A stretch of DNA of 64,000 nt from an uncultured Acidobacteriota bacterium (GTDB lineage Bacteria > Acidobacteriota > Blastocatellia > RBC074): positions 69,333 to 133,332 of the forward strand of contig CADECP010000015.1 in NCBI GenBank assembly GCA_902825875.1. The letters run 5' to 3'. Both the position numbers and the translations under genes were made by a program. The notes beneath the pieces are model-generated. The model was not told the DNA's origin. It saw nothing but the letters and a program-made list of their open reading frames with translations, and ran no database searches. This document shows positions 7,895 through 16,842 of this stretch, piece by piece (the first letter of the stretch is position 1; every line of letters begins with the position of its first letter).

Positions 7895-8038
7895 TACTTC
7901 CGTCCGAAGCCGATTTACCGCATAGTCAAAGGCGCAATTTTCAAATCGGCAGAACGCAAACGCCTTTACAAAGAAGCCAAAGAATTTTTGGCTACGCGCG
8001 CTCGGCGGCGAGAGTTGGTTAAGGCTGGACAGGTTTAA
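7895..8038 (+). pseudogene. 3' remnant of hpnJ-like radical SAM gene
   Basis: Downstream of the mobile element the frame reads YFRPKPIYRIVKGAIFKSAE and then RKRLYKEAKEFLATRARRRELV up to a TAA at 8036-8038. This fits the basic C-terminal tail of the same radical SAM family as the fragment at 7456-7598. The two ends flank a gap where several hundred codons should be, so an internal deletion as well as the insertion took place. Confidence 0.65.
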
Positions 8039-8040
8039 TT

Positions 8041-8370
8041 ATGACTGAAGATTTTTACTGCGAAGAAGCCTTGAGTGGGCGTACGCCCATCACTAAAGTT
8101 CACGAAACTGAAAACGTGCTGGCGTTTCATCACACACGCCCGTTCTGGCCGGTGCATATTGTCGTCATTCCCAAACGACACATCAGTTCTCTGTTGACGC
8201 TGGAAGCGGGCGACAACGAATTGCTGATCGAACTGTTCGACGTGATCAAACAGATTGCCGACCGGGTCGTTGCCGAACATGGAGCAGCGCGCGTGCTGAC
8301 CAATCTGGGCAAGTATCAAGATTCCAAACACCTTCACTTTCACATCAATTCCGGCGATCCGCTGCGTTAA
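8041..8370 (+). CDS. HIT family nucleotide hydrolase/transferase
   Basis: This 109-residue protein carries the histidine triad HLHFHI (His97, 99, 101) near the C-terminus, preceded by the family pattern VIPKRHISSL. HIT proteins hydrolyse or transfer AMP from nucleotide conjugates in the cytoplasm. The N-terminal CxxC zinc motif of Hint proteins is absent: the start reads MTEDFYCEEA. It begins two bases after the decayed radical SAM gene and may once have been co-transcribed with it. Confidence 0.88.
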   Translation: MTEDFYCEEALSGRTPITKVHETENVLAFHHTRPFWPVHIVVIPKRHISSLLTLEAGDNELLIELFDVIKQIADRVVAEHGAARVLTNLGKYQDSKHLHFHINSGDPLR

Positions 8371-8403
8371 ATCGCCAAAAGCCGAAAAGGTTTAGACACT
8401 GCG

Positions 8404-11052
8404 ATGTTCATCCCCATAAGAATCATCTCTGTAGCAATTCTCTCGCTTGCTTGCCTGACGATCGGGCTGGCGCAAACTCCACAAGCAACTTCGCCAAATT
8501 TGCCAGCGAAATTTCCGCTGCCAACGAACCCAATCGAACTGACACGAGCCGCCAGACCGCACGTGTATTTCGATGCGGTCGGGCGAAAGTCCGCCATCTT
8601 CGGCCACGAAAACGGCGTGTTTGAATCGTGGGTCTTCCCGATGAAGCTCTTTCACGACGCTCGCATCAGCATCAAAGTCGAAGGACAAGACACGCCGGTT
8701 GAGTTTGCCGACAACATCGAACGCATTATCGCCCGGCCTGAAGCGACGACGCTGGTTGCGTCGAACCAACTCTTCACGTTGCGAGCGACGTTCTTTTCGC
8801 CGATTGACGAAGCCGGTTCGATCATTTTGCTCGAAGCCGATTCGCCGCGCGCCTTGACCGTGACGGTCAGCTTCGTGCCCGACATGAAACCGATGTGGCC
8901 GGCAGGTCTTGGCGGACAAAGCGCAGGCTGGCGCGATGATTTGAAAGCCTTCGTCATCAGCGAAAGCCGTCGCAAGTTCAACGCCTTTTTCGGCTGTCCG
9001 GCGGCGACTCGCGGAGCTTCGACTCCAGCGCATCAACTCGCCGACGGAGCCTTGCGCTTCGACATCAGGATTGATCCTCAAACAGCGAAGCAGCGTTATT
9101 ACCCGCTGATCGTCGCCGCTGGCTTCAACGGTCGTCAGCCGGTGATTGATCTGTACAACCGGCTGGCCGCTTCTGTCCCTGAGCAGTACCAAAAGACCTT
9201 CAACCATTACCGCCGATTGCGCGAAGAAATGATGAGCGTCGAAACGCCGAACGCGAAAATCAATCTGGCGTTTGAATGGGCGAAGGCCGCTATGGACAAA
9301 GGCATGGTGGACAATCCCGATCTGGGTTTGGGATTGGTCGCCGGTTGGGGAGCGACGGGCAATGGCGCGCGGCCTGGCTTCGGATGGTTTTTTGGTGGAG
9401 ACGCCGCGATCAATTCTTATGCGATGACAGGCTACGGCGATTTCGATTCGATGAAAGCCGCCTTCAAATTCCTGGCGAAATTCCAGCGAGCCGACGGCAA
9501 GATCACTCACGAAATTTCGCAAGCTGCCGGAATGATCAAATGGTTTGAAGAGTTTCCGTACGCTTACTACCACGCCGACACCACGCCGTTTTACATCGCC
9601 GCCGTTTACAATTTGTACCGGCAGAGCGGCGACAAAAAACTGATCGAAGAATTATGGCCGACGCTTCGGAAAGCTTACGACTTTTGCATCGCCAACGATT
9701 CTGACGGCGACGGCATTCTGGAAAATTCGTTGGCCGGACTTGGCGCGTCTGAACTTGGTTCGCTGCTGGAAGACCTGCACCAGGACATTTATCTGGCGGC
9801 GACAAATCTGGAAGCTTCGCTGGCGATGCGCGAATTGGCTTTGGTGATGGGCGAAAAATCGTTGAGCGATTTGGCCGATCAAAAATATCAACGTGCCTTC
9901 GCTTCGATCAACGAATTGTACTGGAACCAACAGGCGCAAAAATTCGCCTACGCGCTGGCCAAAAGCGGAAAGCAAAACAACGAATTCACGGCCTGGACTT
10001 CCGTGCCGATGATGTTCGGCCAGCTAAACGCCAAACGAGTTGACGAAACACTCAACGGCTTAAGCTCATCGGCCATCAGCACAGACTGGGGCGCGCGGAT
10101 GCTGGCCAACACCAGCCCGGCTTATGATCCGATTGCTTACAACAACGGAGGCGTCTGGCCTTTTCTGACTGGCTTTGTTGCTTGCGCCGAATACGAATAT
10201 CGCCGCCCGCATTCGGGCTTCGCGCATTTGCAGCAACTGGCGAATCTGGGCTTGGATCATTCGCTGGGAACTCACCCGGAAATTCTGTCCGGAGATTTTT
10301 ACCGCCCCTTGGATGAATCAGTTCCGCATCAATTGTTTTCGACCGGAATGGTCGTCACGCCGTTTGTTCGCGGCTTGTTGGGTTTGCGAGCTGATGCGGC
10401 AAAGCAAACTTTGCGATTTGCGCCACAACTTCCAGCCGCGTGGGAGTCGCTGAAAGTCAAAAATTACCGCATCGGTTCCAGCCGATTGACGATCACAGCG
10501 CGGCGATCTTCGATTTCAAATCTGAGATTTGAAATCGAGAAGAACGATGACGCCGAACTAAAACTCCAAATGGCTCCGGCTTTGCCGCCGTTGGCTAAAA
10601 TCACGAAAGTCACGGTGGATGGCAAGTCGGTTAAATTCACTCCGGCTTTTTACGGAGCGAACTCGGCTTGTCAGTTTGACGCTGTGCTTAAACGCCGAAC
10701 CATCATCGAAATCACGTTCAAAGACGGCATTGAATTCGACGTGCCAACGCCACCAACACAAATTGGCGAGCGAACGACTTCGCTGAAAGTGCTGGAAGCT
10801 GCGACTCCAACCACCAATCGTTTCAGTGTAAAACTCGAAGGATTGTCCGGTCGCACCTACACTCTGCGCTTTCGCGGAGGAATGAGCATCGTGTCGGTTC
10901 TGGGCGGCACACTAAAAGGCGATGAAGGCGGCTGGAAGCTGGTCGAAATCGCGTTCCCGCTTTCAGGCAACAACGACGCTTATCAAACTCGACTGCTGGA
11001 ATTGACGCTGAAAGAATCCGGGAAGAGCAAGGAGCCTCGCAAAAAGAAATGA
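8404..11052 (+). CDS. Secreted (alpha/alpha)6-barrel glycoside hydrolase, amylo-1,6-glucosidase-like
   Basis: This 882-residue protein has an N-terminal signal peptide (cleavage near LAQ, residue 24). The central part resembles glycogen-debranching/six-hairpin glycosidases: FGWFFGGDAAINSYAMTGYG (about 327-346), an Asp-rich segment DSDGDGILEN, and NNGGVWPFLTGF (about 580-591). A C-terminal beta-sandwich region follows. The exact GH family and substrate cannot be fixed from sequence alone. The export signal implies action on external or periplasmic glycans. The stop overlaps the next gene's start by four bases (ATGA), indicating translational coupling. Confidence 0.8.
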   Translation: MFIPIRIISVAILSLACLTIGLAQTPQATSPNLPAKFPLPTNPIELTRAARPHVYFDAVGRKSAIFGHENGVFESWVFPMKLFHDARISIKVEGQDTPVEFADNIERIIARPEATTLVASNQLFTLRATFFSPIDEAGSIILLEADSPRALTVTVSFVPDMKPMWPAGLGGQSAGWRDDLKAFVISESRRKFNAFFGCPAATRGASTPAHQLADGALRFDIRIDPQTAKQRYYPLIVAAGFNGRQPVIDLYNRLAASVPEQYQKTFNHYRRLREEMMSVETPNAKINLAFEWAKAAMDKGMVDNPDLGLGLVAGWGATGNGARPGFGWFFGGDAAINSYAMTGYGDFDSMKAAFKFLAKFQRADGKITHEISQAAGMIKWFEEFPYAYYHADTTPFYIAAVYNLYRQSGDKKLIEELWPTLRKAYDFCIANDSDGDGILENSLAGLGASELGSLLEDLHQDIYLAATNLEASLAMRELALVMGEKSLSDLADQKYQRAFASINELYWNQQAQKFAYALAKSGKQNNEFTAWTSVPMMFGQLNAKRVDETLNGLSSSAISTDWGARMLANTSPAYDPIAYNNGGVWPFLTGFVACAEYEYRRPHSGFAHLQQLANLGLDHSLGTHPEILSGDFYRPLDESVPHQLFSTGMVVTPFVRGLLGLRADAAKQTLRFAPQLPAAWESLKVKNYRIGSSRLTITARRSSISNLRFEIEKNDDAELKLQMAPALPPLAKITKVTVDGKSVKFTPAFYGANSACQFDAVLKRRTIIEITFKDGIEFDVPTPPTQIGERTTSLKVLEAATPTTNRFSVKLEGLSGRTYTLRFRGGMSIVSVLGGTLKGDEGGWKLVEIAFPLSGNNDAYQTRLLELTLKESGKSKEPRKKK

Positions 11053-11918
11053 CGATTTCGACAGCAGCACCACAAACCAAACGACGCTGGACGCGCGGCA
11101 AAATCATCACGCTGGCGCTGTTCGGCATTGGCGCGCTGTTAGCGATTTATGCGCTGTTCATCGAACCGAACCGGCTGATTGTTCACCGGGAAACAATCAC
11201 TTTGCCTTTGTGGCCGACGGAATTGCGCGGAATGAAAGTCGCGGCAATTTCAGATATTCACGCCGGAGCGCCGCACGTCAAACTCGACAAAATTCGCCAG
11301 TTGGTGGAATTGACCAACGCTCAGCAGCCGGATTTGATTTTGCTGCCCGGCGATTTCGTCATTCAAAACGTGCTTGGCGGCAGTTTCATCGAACCCGTAG
11401 CTCTGGCCGGTGAACTAAAAAACCTGAAAGCGCCGCTCGGCGTGTTCGCCACTTTGGGAAATCATGACTGGTGGTATAATGCGCCGCGTGTTAAAAACGC
11501 ATTTGAAGAAGCGGGCATACGGGTTCTTGATAATCAAACAGTAAAAATCGAACGGAATGGAAAAGCGTTTTGGCTGGCCGGATTTGCCGACGAATGGGAA
11601 GGCAATCCGAAAATCGCCGAAACGTTGAATCAGGTGGCGGATGATTCTCCGATCATCGCTTTCACTCACAACCCTGATCTTTTCCCGACGATTCCCAATC
11701 GCGTCGCGTTGACCATTGCCGGACATACTCACGGCGGTCAAATCGCGCTCCCGCTGGTCGGGCGATTGGTGGTTCCGTCCAGGTTCAAACAACGTTACGC
11801 CGCCGGGCTTGTAATCGAAGACGGCAAACAGTTGTTCGTCACCACTGGCGTCGGAACCAGCATCATTCCAGTGCGATTCGGAGTCCCGCCCGAAATTGCC
11901 TTGCTGACAATTCAATAA
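11049..11918 (+). CDS. Membrane-anchored metallophosphoesterase (YaeI-like)
   Basis: One N-terminal membrane segment (about 19-38) precedes a calcineurin-like phosphoesterase domain with the ordered metal motifs SDIHAG (68-73), GDF (101-103), GNHDWW (137-142), THNPD and GHTHGGQ. The layout matches YaeI-type phosphodiesterases, some of which hydrolyse UDP-2,3-diacylglucosamine in lipid A synthesis; the substrate here is not known. It overlaps the upstream glycosidase gene by four bases. All metal-binding motifs are intact. Confidence 0.88.
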   Translation: MTISTAAPQTKRRWTRGKIITLALFGIGALLAIYALFIEPNRLIVHRETITLPLWPTELRGMKVAAISDIHAGAPHVKLDKIRQLVELTNAQQPDLILLPGDFVIQNVLGGSFIEPVALAGELKNLKAPLGVFATLGNHDWWYNAPRVKNAFEEAGIRVLDNQTVKIERNGKAFWLAGFADEWEGNPKIAETLNQVADDSPIIAFTHNPDLFPTIPNRVALTIAGHTHGGQIALPLVGRLVVPSRFKQRYAAGLVIEDGKQLFVTTGVGTSIIPVRFGVPPEIALLTIQ

Positions 11919-12000
11919 ACACGAAATTGAAAAACCGTCCTCACGATCTCGCCCCCAAGCGAATCAACGCCTTCCCCAAGGCTTTACCAAAGGATGTTTG

Positions 12001-13026
12001 ATGCAGCGAATTACCGCTGGTTTACGAAAACTCGTCGCTCCACCTGATCTGGCGATTGATTTGGGAACCGCCAACACTCGTCTTTATGCGCTCGGTCACG
12101 GCATGATCGCCGACGAACCGTCGCTCATTCGTTTTCAACCCATCACCGGCGAAGTCGAAGCCGTGGGTAATCGCGCCGCCTGGCTGGCCAATGTTGATCC
12201 GTATTCGCCAACCGTTTCACCGCTGCACGCCGGAGTCGTCGCCGACATCGAAGCCGCCAGTTCACTGCTCAAACCATTTTTGAAACGCGCGCAACGTTTC
12301 GGATTGTTCAAACCGCGCGTGCTGGCTTGCGCGCCAACCGACGCCTGCGAAGAAGAGCGCGACGCTTTGATCGAAGCCGCCATGCGAGCCGGAGCTTCCG
12401 AAGTGTATGTTGCGCCGGAACCTTTGGCTGCCGCCATCGGAGCCGGCTTGGACGTGGCTTCGCATTACGCCCAGATGATCGTGGACATCGGCGACGGAGT
12501 CACCGACATCGCCGTGGTTCGTTCCGGCAATTTGATTTTGACTTCGGCTGTGCGAACGGCTTGCAGCGATTTGCGAAACGCCGTCGCGCAAATGGTTTCG
12601 TTCCGTCACGGAGTTTTGCTGTTTCCACAGGAAGCCGACCGGCTGATGCAATTGATCGGCGCTCAATTTGATTACGATCAGGAAGAACTGCTGGTCACGT
12701 CCGGAACCGATTTGCTGAGCGGCGAACCGCTGGATTTGTGCGTCAGCAGTCATGACCTGAACGAAGCAATCGAACCCATTCTGGACAACATCGTCGAAGC
12801 GATTCATTCCACCGTCCGCCGTTTGCCCGAAGAAACTTCGTGTGAAGTCATCGAAAACGGCATTTGCCTGACCGGCGGCGGCGCTCAATTACAAGGCCTG
12901 CCAGAACGACTGGCAGCGGCGACTTCGCTGGAAGTCCGGGTCGCCGACAACCCGATGATGGCCGTCATCAACGGCGCTCGACAGATGCTGGATGTCGGTA
13001 TCGCAACTGATATTTGGCAGAATTGA
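12001..13026 (+). CDS. Divergent MreB-like actin homolog
   Basis: This is a 341-residue actin-fold protein of the MreB type: phosphate-1 loop LAIDLGTANTRLY (about 17-29), a VVADIEAA segment, PEPLAAAIGAG, phosphate-2 VDIGDGVTDIAV and the adenosine motif CLTGGGAQLQGLP. It differs from canonical MreB in many otherwise fixed positions and is not followed by mreC or mreD, so it may be a second, specialised paralog. I chose ATG at 12001, with AAAGGA seven bases upstream, over TTG at 11998. It probably forms membrane-associated filaments that guide envelope synthesis. Confidence 0.85.
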   Translation: MQRITAGLRKLVAPPDLAIDLGTANTRLYALGHGMIADEPSLIRFQPITGEVEAVGNRAAWLANVDPYSPTVSPLHAGVVADIEAASSLLKPFLKRAQRFGLFKPRVLACAPTDACEEERDALIEAAMRAGASEVYVAPEPLAAAIGAGLDVASHYAQMIVDIGDGVTDIAVVRSGNLILTSAVRTACSDLRNAVAQMVSFRHGVLLFPQEADRLMQLIGAQFDYDQEELLVTSGTDLLSGEPLDLCVSSHDLNEAIEPILDNIVEAIHSTVRRLPEETSCEVIENGICLTGGGAQLQGLPERLAAATSLEVRVADNPMMAVINGARQMLDVGIATDIWQN

Positions 13027-13262
13027 TTTACAACACCACTTACAATTTTCACTGTAGCTGCTACGCCGCATCTGTTGGTGCGGTGAAGAATTGCCGGTCG
13101 AGAACCCGGAATAAATTGAAATAGCCCACCCGCTGTCTCAACTTGCTCTGCTTTCTTTCCTGTCCCTCCTTTTAAGTAGTTACCTTTCAAAAGCTATTCA
13201 CAGTTAAGCTTTCATCAACTGGCACAGCTTTCGTTGTTCCGTTCCGCCTACTCAAGAAAACA

Positions 13263-14828
13263 ATGAAAATTCTTCTCTATAACCCCGATAACGGTGTGAC
13301 TCGTAACTTCATGCCTCACCTGTGGATGTTCCTGTTGCAATCGCTGACGCCACCCGGCCACGAAGTCATTTTGATTGACGGCAACGCGCAAGCGATGAAC
13401 GAAGAAGAACTCGCACGGTTCGTCCGCGAACAAGGAGTTGGCTTGGTGGGCATTGGCGCGATGACCCGCATGATTGCCAAAGCCTATCGAATGGCCGACG
13501 CCGTTCGCGCCGTGGGAGTTCCTGTAGTGATGGGCGGCCCTCACGTCACTGAAGTCCCCGACGAACCGCTTGGACGAAATGGCGGCCCGCGTCACGCCGA
13601 TGCAATCGCTCTTGGCGAAGCCGACGAAACCTGGCCGTTGATCGTCGCCGATGCCGCACGCGGAGAACTCAAAGACATTTACTCGCCGACAATTGATGAA
13701 AAAGGCAAAGACAAAAAACCCAGCCTGCAACCCTATCCGTCCATTCCTTGGGAAACGTTGGATTTGGATCAGTTCAATCTGGTTCCTGGCATTTTCGCGC
13801 CGATGTTGAAAAAGCTGGCGGGAGGTTGGGGGACGTTTCGGCTGATTCCTGTCGAATCCGGGCGAGGCTGTCCTTATGGTTGTGAGTTTTGCACGGTGAC
13901 GGGGTTCTTTGGCGATTCGATCCGATTTCGCACCAATGAAAGCGTCGTGGATGAATTGCTGCGGCTGAAAGCTCGCGCTCAAAAGGAAGGCGGGCAAAAC
14001 GCCGTCTTTTTCATTGACGACAATTTCGCCATCAACCCGAAACGCACGAAATCGTTGTTGCGCGACATCATCGCCGCCAACGCGCAAGTCAACTGGGTGG
14101 CTCAAATCAGCGCCAACCTGTTGCGCGACGAAGAACTGGTTGATTTGATCGAAGCTTCGGGCGGCAAATGGATTTTCATCGGTATGGAATCCATTGATCC
14201 GACAAACCTGGCCATCGCCAACAAAGGATTCAATAAACCGGGCGAATACGCGGCGGTGATTGACCGACTGGCTCAGCGCCACATTCACGCCATCACGTCG
14301 TTCATTTTCGGCATGGACAACGACACGCAAGGCACAGCCGAACGAACGCTTGAACAAATCCGAAGCTGGGCGCCCGGCTTGCCTGTGTTCGGCACGTTGA
14401 TCCCGTTTCCTTCGACGCCGCTTTACAAACGACTGGCGGACGCCGGGCGATTGACTCGGCCTCAACACTGGCTGGATTTTCAGCCGTTCCAGATGGCTCA
14501 TACGCCGCTGAAAATGAGCATTGACCAGGCTCAGGCAGAGGTGAACCACGCCTGGACGAGTTCATACAGCCCCCAAGCCATTGCCGCCGCAGTGGACGCG
14601 CTGAGCCATGAATCGCTTGGTTATCGAATCAACATTTTGATTGCCCGGCTGTGTTTTCGCGGAATTTACTTTCCGCAGATGGGCAAACTGGATTGGCTGA
14701 AAGTGATTGCTCAAAACCGGCGAACGATCTTCAAACTCGTCAAAGAAGGATTTTCGCTCTGGCGATCAGGTAGAAAACATCGAAAAGTAAAACAGGAAAT
14801 TGCTCCATCAGCCGAAAGCGGCTTTTAA
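13263..14828 (+). CDS. B12-binding-domain radical SAM protein
   Basis: The N-terminal cobalamin-binding-like Rossmann domain (about 1-140; LLYNPDNG, VVMGGPHVTEVPDE) is followed by a radical SAM domain whose 4Fe-4S motif is CPYGCEFC (Cys203, 207, 210). The DDNFAINPKR stretch and the IGMESIDP motif are typical of this class, which includes methyltransferases and cyclases acting on lipids or cofactors. The substrate cannot be assigned. It is convergent with the lipoprotein gene at 14832, leaving only three bases between the two stops. Confidence 0.9.
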   Translation: MKILLYNPDNGVTRNFMPHLWMFLLQSLTPPGHEVILIDGNAQAMNEEELARFVREQGVGLVGIGAMTRMIAKAYRMADAVRAVGVPVVMGGPHVTEVPDEPLGRNGGPRHADAIALGEADETWPLIVADAARGELKDIYSPTIDEKGKDKKPSLQPYPSIPWETLDLDQFNLVPGIFAPMLKKLAGGWGTFRLIPVESGRGCPYGCEFCTVTGFFGDSIRFRTNESVVDELLRLKARAQKEGGQNAVFFIDDNFAINPKRTKSLLRDIIAANAQVNWVAQISANLLRDEELVDLIEASGGKWIFIGMESIDPTNLAIANKGFNKPGEYAAVIDRLAQRHIHAITSFIFGMDNDTQGTAERTLEQIRSWAPGLPVFGTLIPFPSTPLYKRLADAGRLTRPQHWLDFQPFQMAHTPLKMSIDQAQAEVNHAWTSSYSPQAIAAAVDALSHESLGYRINILIARLCFRGIYFPQMGKLDWLKVIAQNRRTIFKLVKEGFSLWRSGRKHRKVKQEIAPSAESGF

Positions 14829-14831
14829 GCG

Positions 14832-15830
14832 TTACTGAACGGGCTGCCATTTCGGATGGTGGCCTTCAGTCAACGCTTTGGGAAAACCTTGCGTGTCGGC
14901 GACGACAACCCGGCTGCCGTCGTCGTACACCAGCAAGTTGCCATCTGAAGTCCAACCGTTCGGCACGCTGACCATCATGTCAATCGAAAGCTGAAGCTGC
15001 GGGCCGCCGAATGCTTCCACCAGAAACAATCGGCCAGAACACAAGCCGATCTCCGAACAGTATTGAATCGGATTGAAAACGATGTAACGTCCGTCCGCAG
15101 ACCAGGCTGCTTCCATAATGCGCCGCCCGCCTTCGGTTTCGGCGGAGGCTTCAAACCCGCCAAGCTGATACAGATTTGTGACCTGAATCCGCGCGCCGGT
15201 TTCCACACTGGCCACAAACAATTCTTCTCCGGCACCGACAATGTCTTTGAACAAAATCCAGTTGCCGTCGGATGAAACCGAAGCTTCACCAATCGTTTTG
15301 ACGACCGGCGAACGCAACAGGATCAATTCGTTGAACTGGTCAATCGTCAATTCGCGGGCTTCGTTCTGACCGACGGTGACGGCGTACAAACGGTTGAACG
15401 TGTCGGCGTCCACCGCATTGATGAGAAACGCGCTGCCGTCGCGCGACATTTCAATACGATCAATCGTCACGCCCGGCGGAGCAGTCAATTCACCCGCGCT
15501 GGCCAGATTTCCGCTGGCAATTATCACTTCGTAAAACTTCAATCCGGCGACGTAATACACGCGGCTGCCGTCAATCGCCCAGACGAAATCCTGAATCGTT
15601 TGCCCTTCGGCTGAAACCGCCAGCACTCGTTCGTCAGCGCCGTCGCTGCGAATCGCCCACAAATCTCCGTCTTTCAAAAACGCGACAAAAGGTTTTGGTT
15701 TAGGAGTCGGTGTCGGTGTCGGAGAGGAAGCCGCCTGTGGTTGAACGGTTTGTTTTGAGCCGCAAGCAACAGACAGAAAAGCTGAAATGCAGACAAGCAG
15801 AATTAAATGGATGCGGAAATAAGCCTTCAT
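14832..15830 (-). CDS. Lipoprotein with TolB/WD40-like beta-propeller repeats
   Basis: The protein begins with a signal peptide ending in the lipobox LSVAC, followed by a threonine/proline linker (PTPTPTPKPKP). The rest (about 50-332) consists of PD40-type repeats such as ISRDGSAFL-like and WSADGRYIVFNP segments, as in TolB-like propellers. It is probably periplasmic and membrane-anchored. Its partner is unknown. I chose ATG at 15830; a TTG lies one codon upstream. Confidence 0.82.
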   Translation of the reverse strand: MKAYFRIHLILLVCISAFLSVACGSKQTVQPQAASSPTPTPTPKPKPFVAFLKDGDLWAIRSDGADERVLAVSAEGQTIQDFVWAIDGSRVYYVAGLKFYEVIIASGNLASAGELTAPPGVTIDRIEMSRDGSAFLINAVDADTFNRLYAVTVGQNEARELTIDQFNELILLRSPVVKTIGEASVSSDGNWILFKDIVGAGEELFVASVETGARIQVTNLYQLGGFEASAETEGGRRIMEAAWSADGRYIVFNPIQYCSEIGLCSGRLFLVEAFGGPQLQLSIDMMVSVPNGWTSDGNLLVYDDGSRVVVADTQGFPKALTEGHHPKWQPVQ

Positions 15831-16030
15831 CAAATGTTTGCGCTGAACTGGAAATCGTCAGTAGGAAAGCATCTTGGATGACGAATTCGGAAAGTTCAAG
15901 CTGTGAAATTTTATCGCTCGCCGATTGTGGGATTCCGAAACCATCGTGTAAACTTGCGCCGTTCTTAACTGGTCGAGGTTCCGCTCTCGACCATTGCAAA
16001 CAACCCTAAAAAACGAAGTGAGATGAAGCT

Positions 16031-16561
16031 ATGAAAAGATTTTCCTTGCTTGGTCGTGTGTCGTTGATTTTGGCAAGCGCGTGTTTGGCGATGGCTTGTT
16101 CAAAACTGGCGGCTTCTACGACCTCACCGAACACCACAGCAGTCACAACGCCTGATCCGGCAGCGGCTGCGCCCTCGCCCACTCAAAATCCAGAAGACAA
16201 AATGCCGCGCCTGCGCCCGGAAGAAGCCAAGAAATTGGTGGACGACGGCAAAGCCATCATCGTTGATGTTCGCGGCACCGAAGCTTACAAGCTGTCGCAC
16301 ATCAAAGGTTCGGTTGATTATGTGCTGGGCAAATTCGAGTCTGGCGATTTCAGCGGACTGCCCAAAGGCAAACAGATCATTGCGTACTGTACCTGACCGT
16401 CCGAACACACCAGCGCCCGTGCGGCGTACTTACTCGAACAAACAACTGAATTCAAAGGAAAAGGCTCTGCTCTGCTTGGCGGTTTGAACGCCTGGGAAGC
16501 CGCGGGTTACGAAGTGGTGAAGGCTCCGCCTGCACCGGCTCCCGCTACGCCCAAAAACTAA
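16031..16561 (+). CDS. Rhodanese-domain lipoprotein, probable selenoprotein (Sec at TGA 16394-16396)
   Basis: A lipobox LAMAC (Cys23) and a proline/threonine linker precede a rhodanese domain (about 58-165). It shows [20 protein letters not shown] and then [17 protein letters not shown]. The frame stays open past the TGA for 54 more codons to TAA and encodes the conserved rhodanese end [15 protein letters not shown]. Family members have cysteine at the TGA position, so selenocysteine at residue 122 is the best reading. Rhodaneses move sulfur or reduce thiols through this residue. A SECIS is less clear than in the other selenoprotein here: CCGTCCG just after the TGA can pair with CGTGCGG in 6 of 7 positions. 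Confidence 0.82.
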
Positions 16562-16594
16562 ACCCGATTCATCACGATGATGATCGTAAACGCG

Positions 16595-16632
16595 AAAAAG
16601 GCTTTGCAGTGAAAACGCTGCAAAGCCTTTTT
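16595..16632 (+). terminator. Rho-independent terminator after the rhodanese gene
   Basis: The arms AAAAAGGCTTTGCAG and CTGCAAAGCCTTTTT form a long, nearly perfect stem with a short loop and end in a T-run. It lies 34 bases after the TAA at 16559-16561. This supports the reading that the gene runs through the TGA to that TAA. Confidence 0.9.
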
Positions 16633-16649
16633 CAATTACCCGTTCCTCA

Positions 16650-16765
16650 CAGGATTACCAAGATTTTCGGCAGGATTCACACGATGCTCAATCCCGGCAA
16701 GATTTCGGTCAGGTTTGAATTCTGTTCATCCTGAAAAAAATCATGTTGATCCTGTTTCAAAGTTT
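16650..16765. repeat. Degenerate CAGGATT-type spacer repeat
   Basis: The spacer contains imperfect repeats of the words CAGGATTacCAaGATT and CATCCTG/GATCCTG. A shorter related stretch (ACAGGATTTATGGGATTTTT) occurs at 54606-54625. No gene is visible here; the function is unknown. Confidence 0.45.
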
Positions 16766-16842
16766 TCTGCTTCGATTTGGGACTTACGGAAAACATACCG
16801 TGTCAGTCCTACAATCAACTCAATTCAATTGGAATCATTGTT

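Noticed and set aside
16394..16396. TGA as a true stop making a truncated rhodanese
   Set aside because: Conserved family sequence continues in frame for 54 codons and the terminator follows the later TAA.
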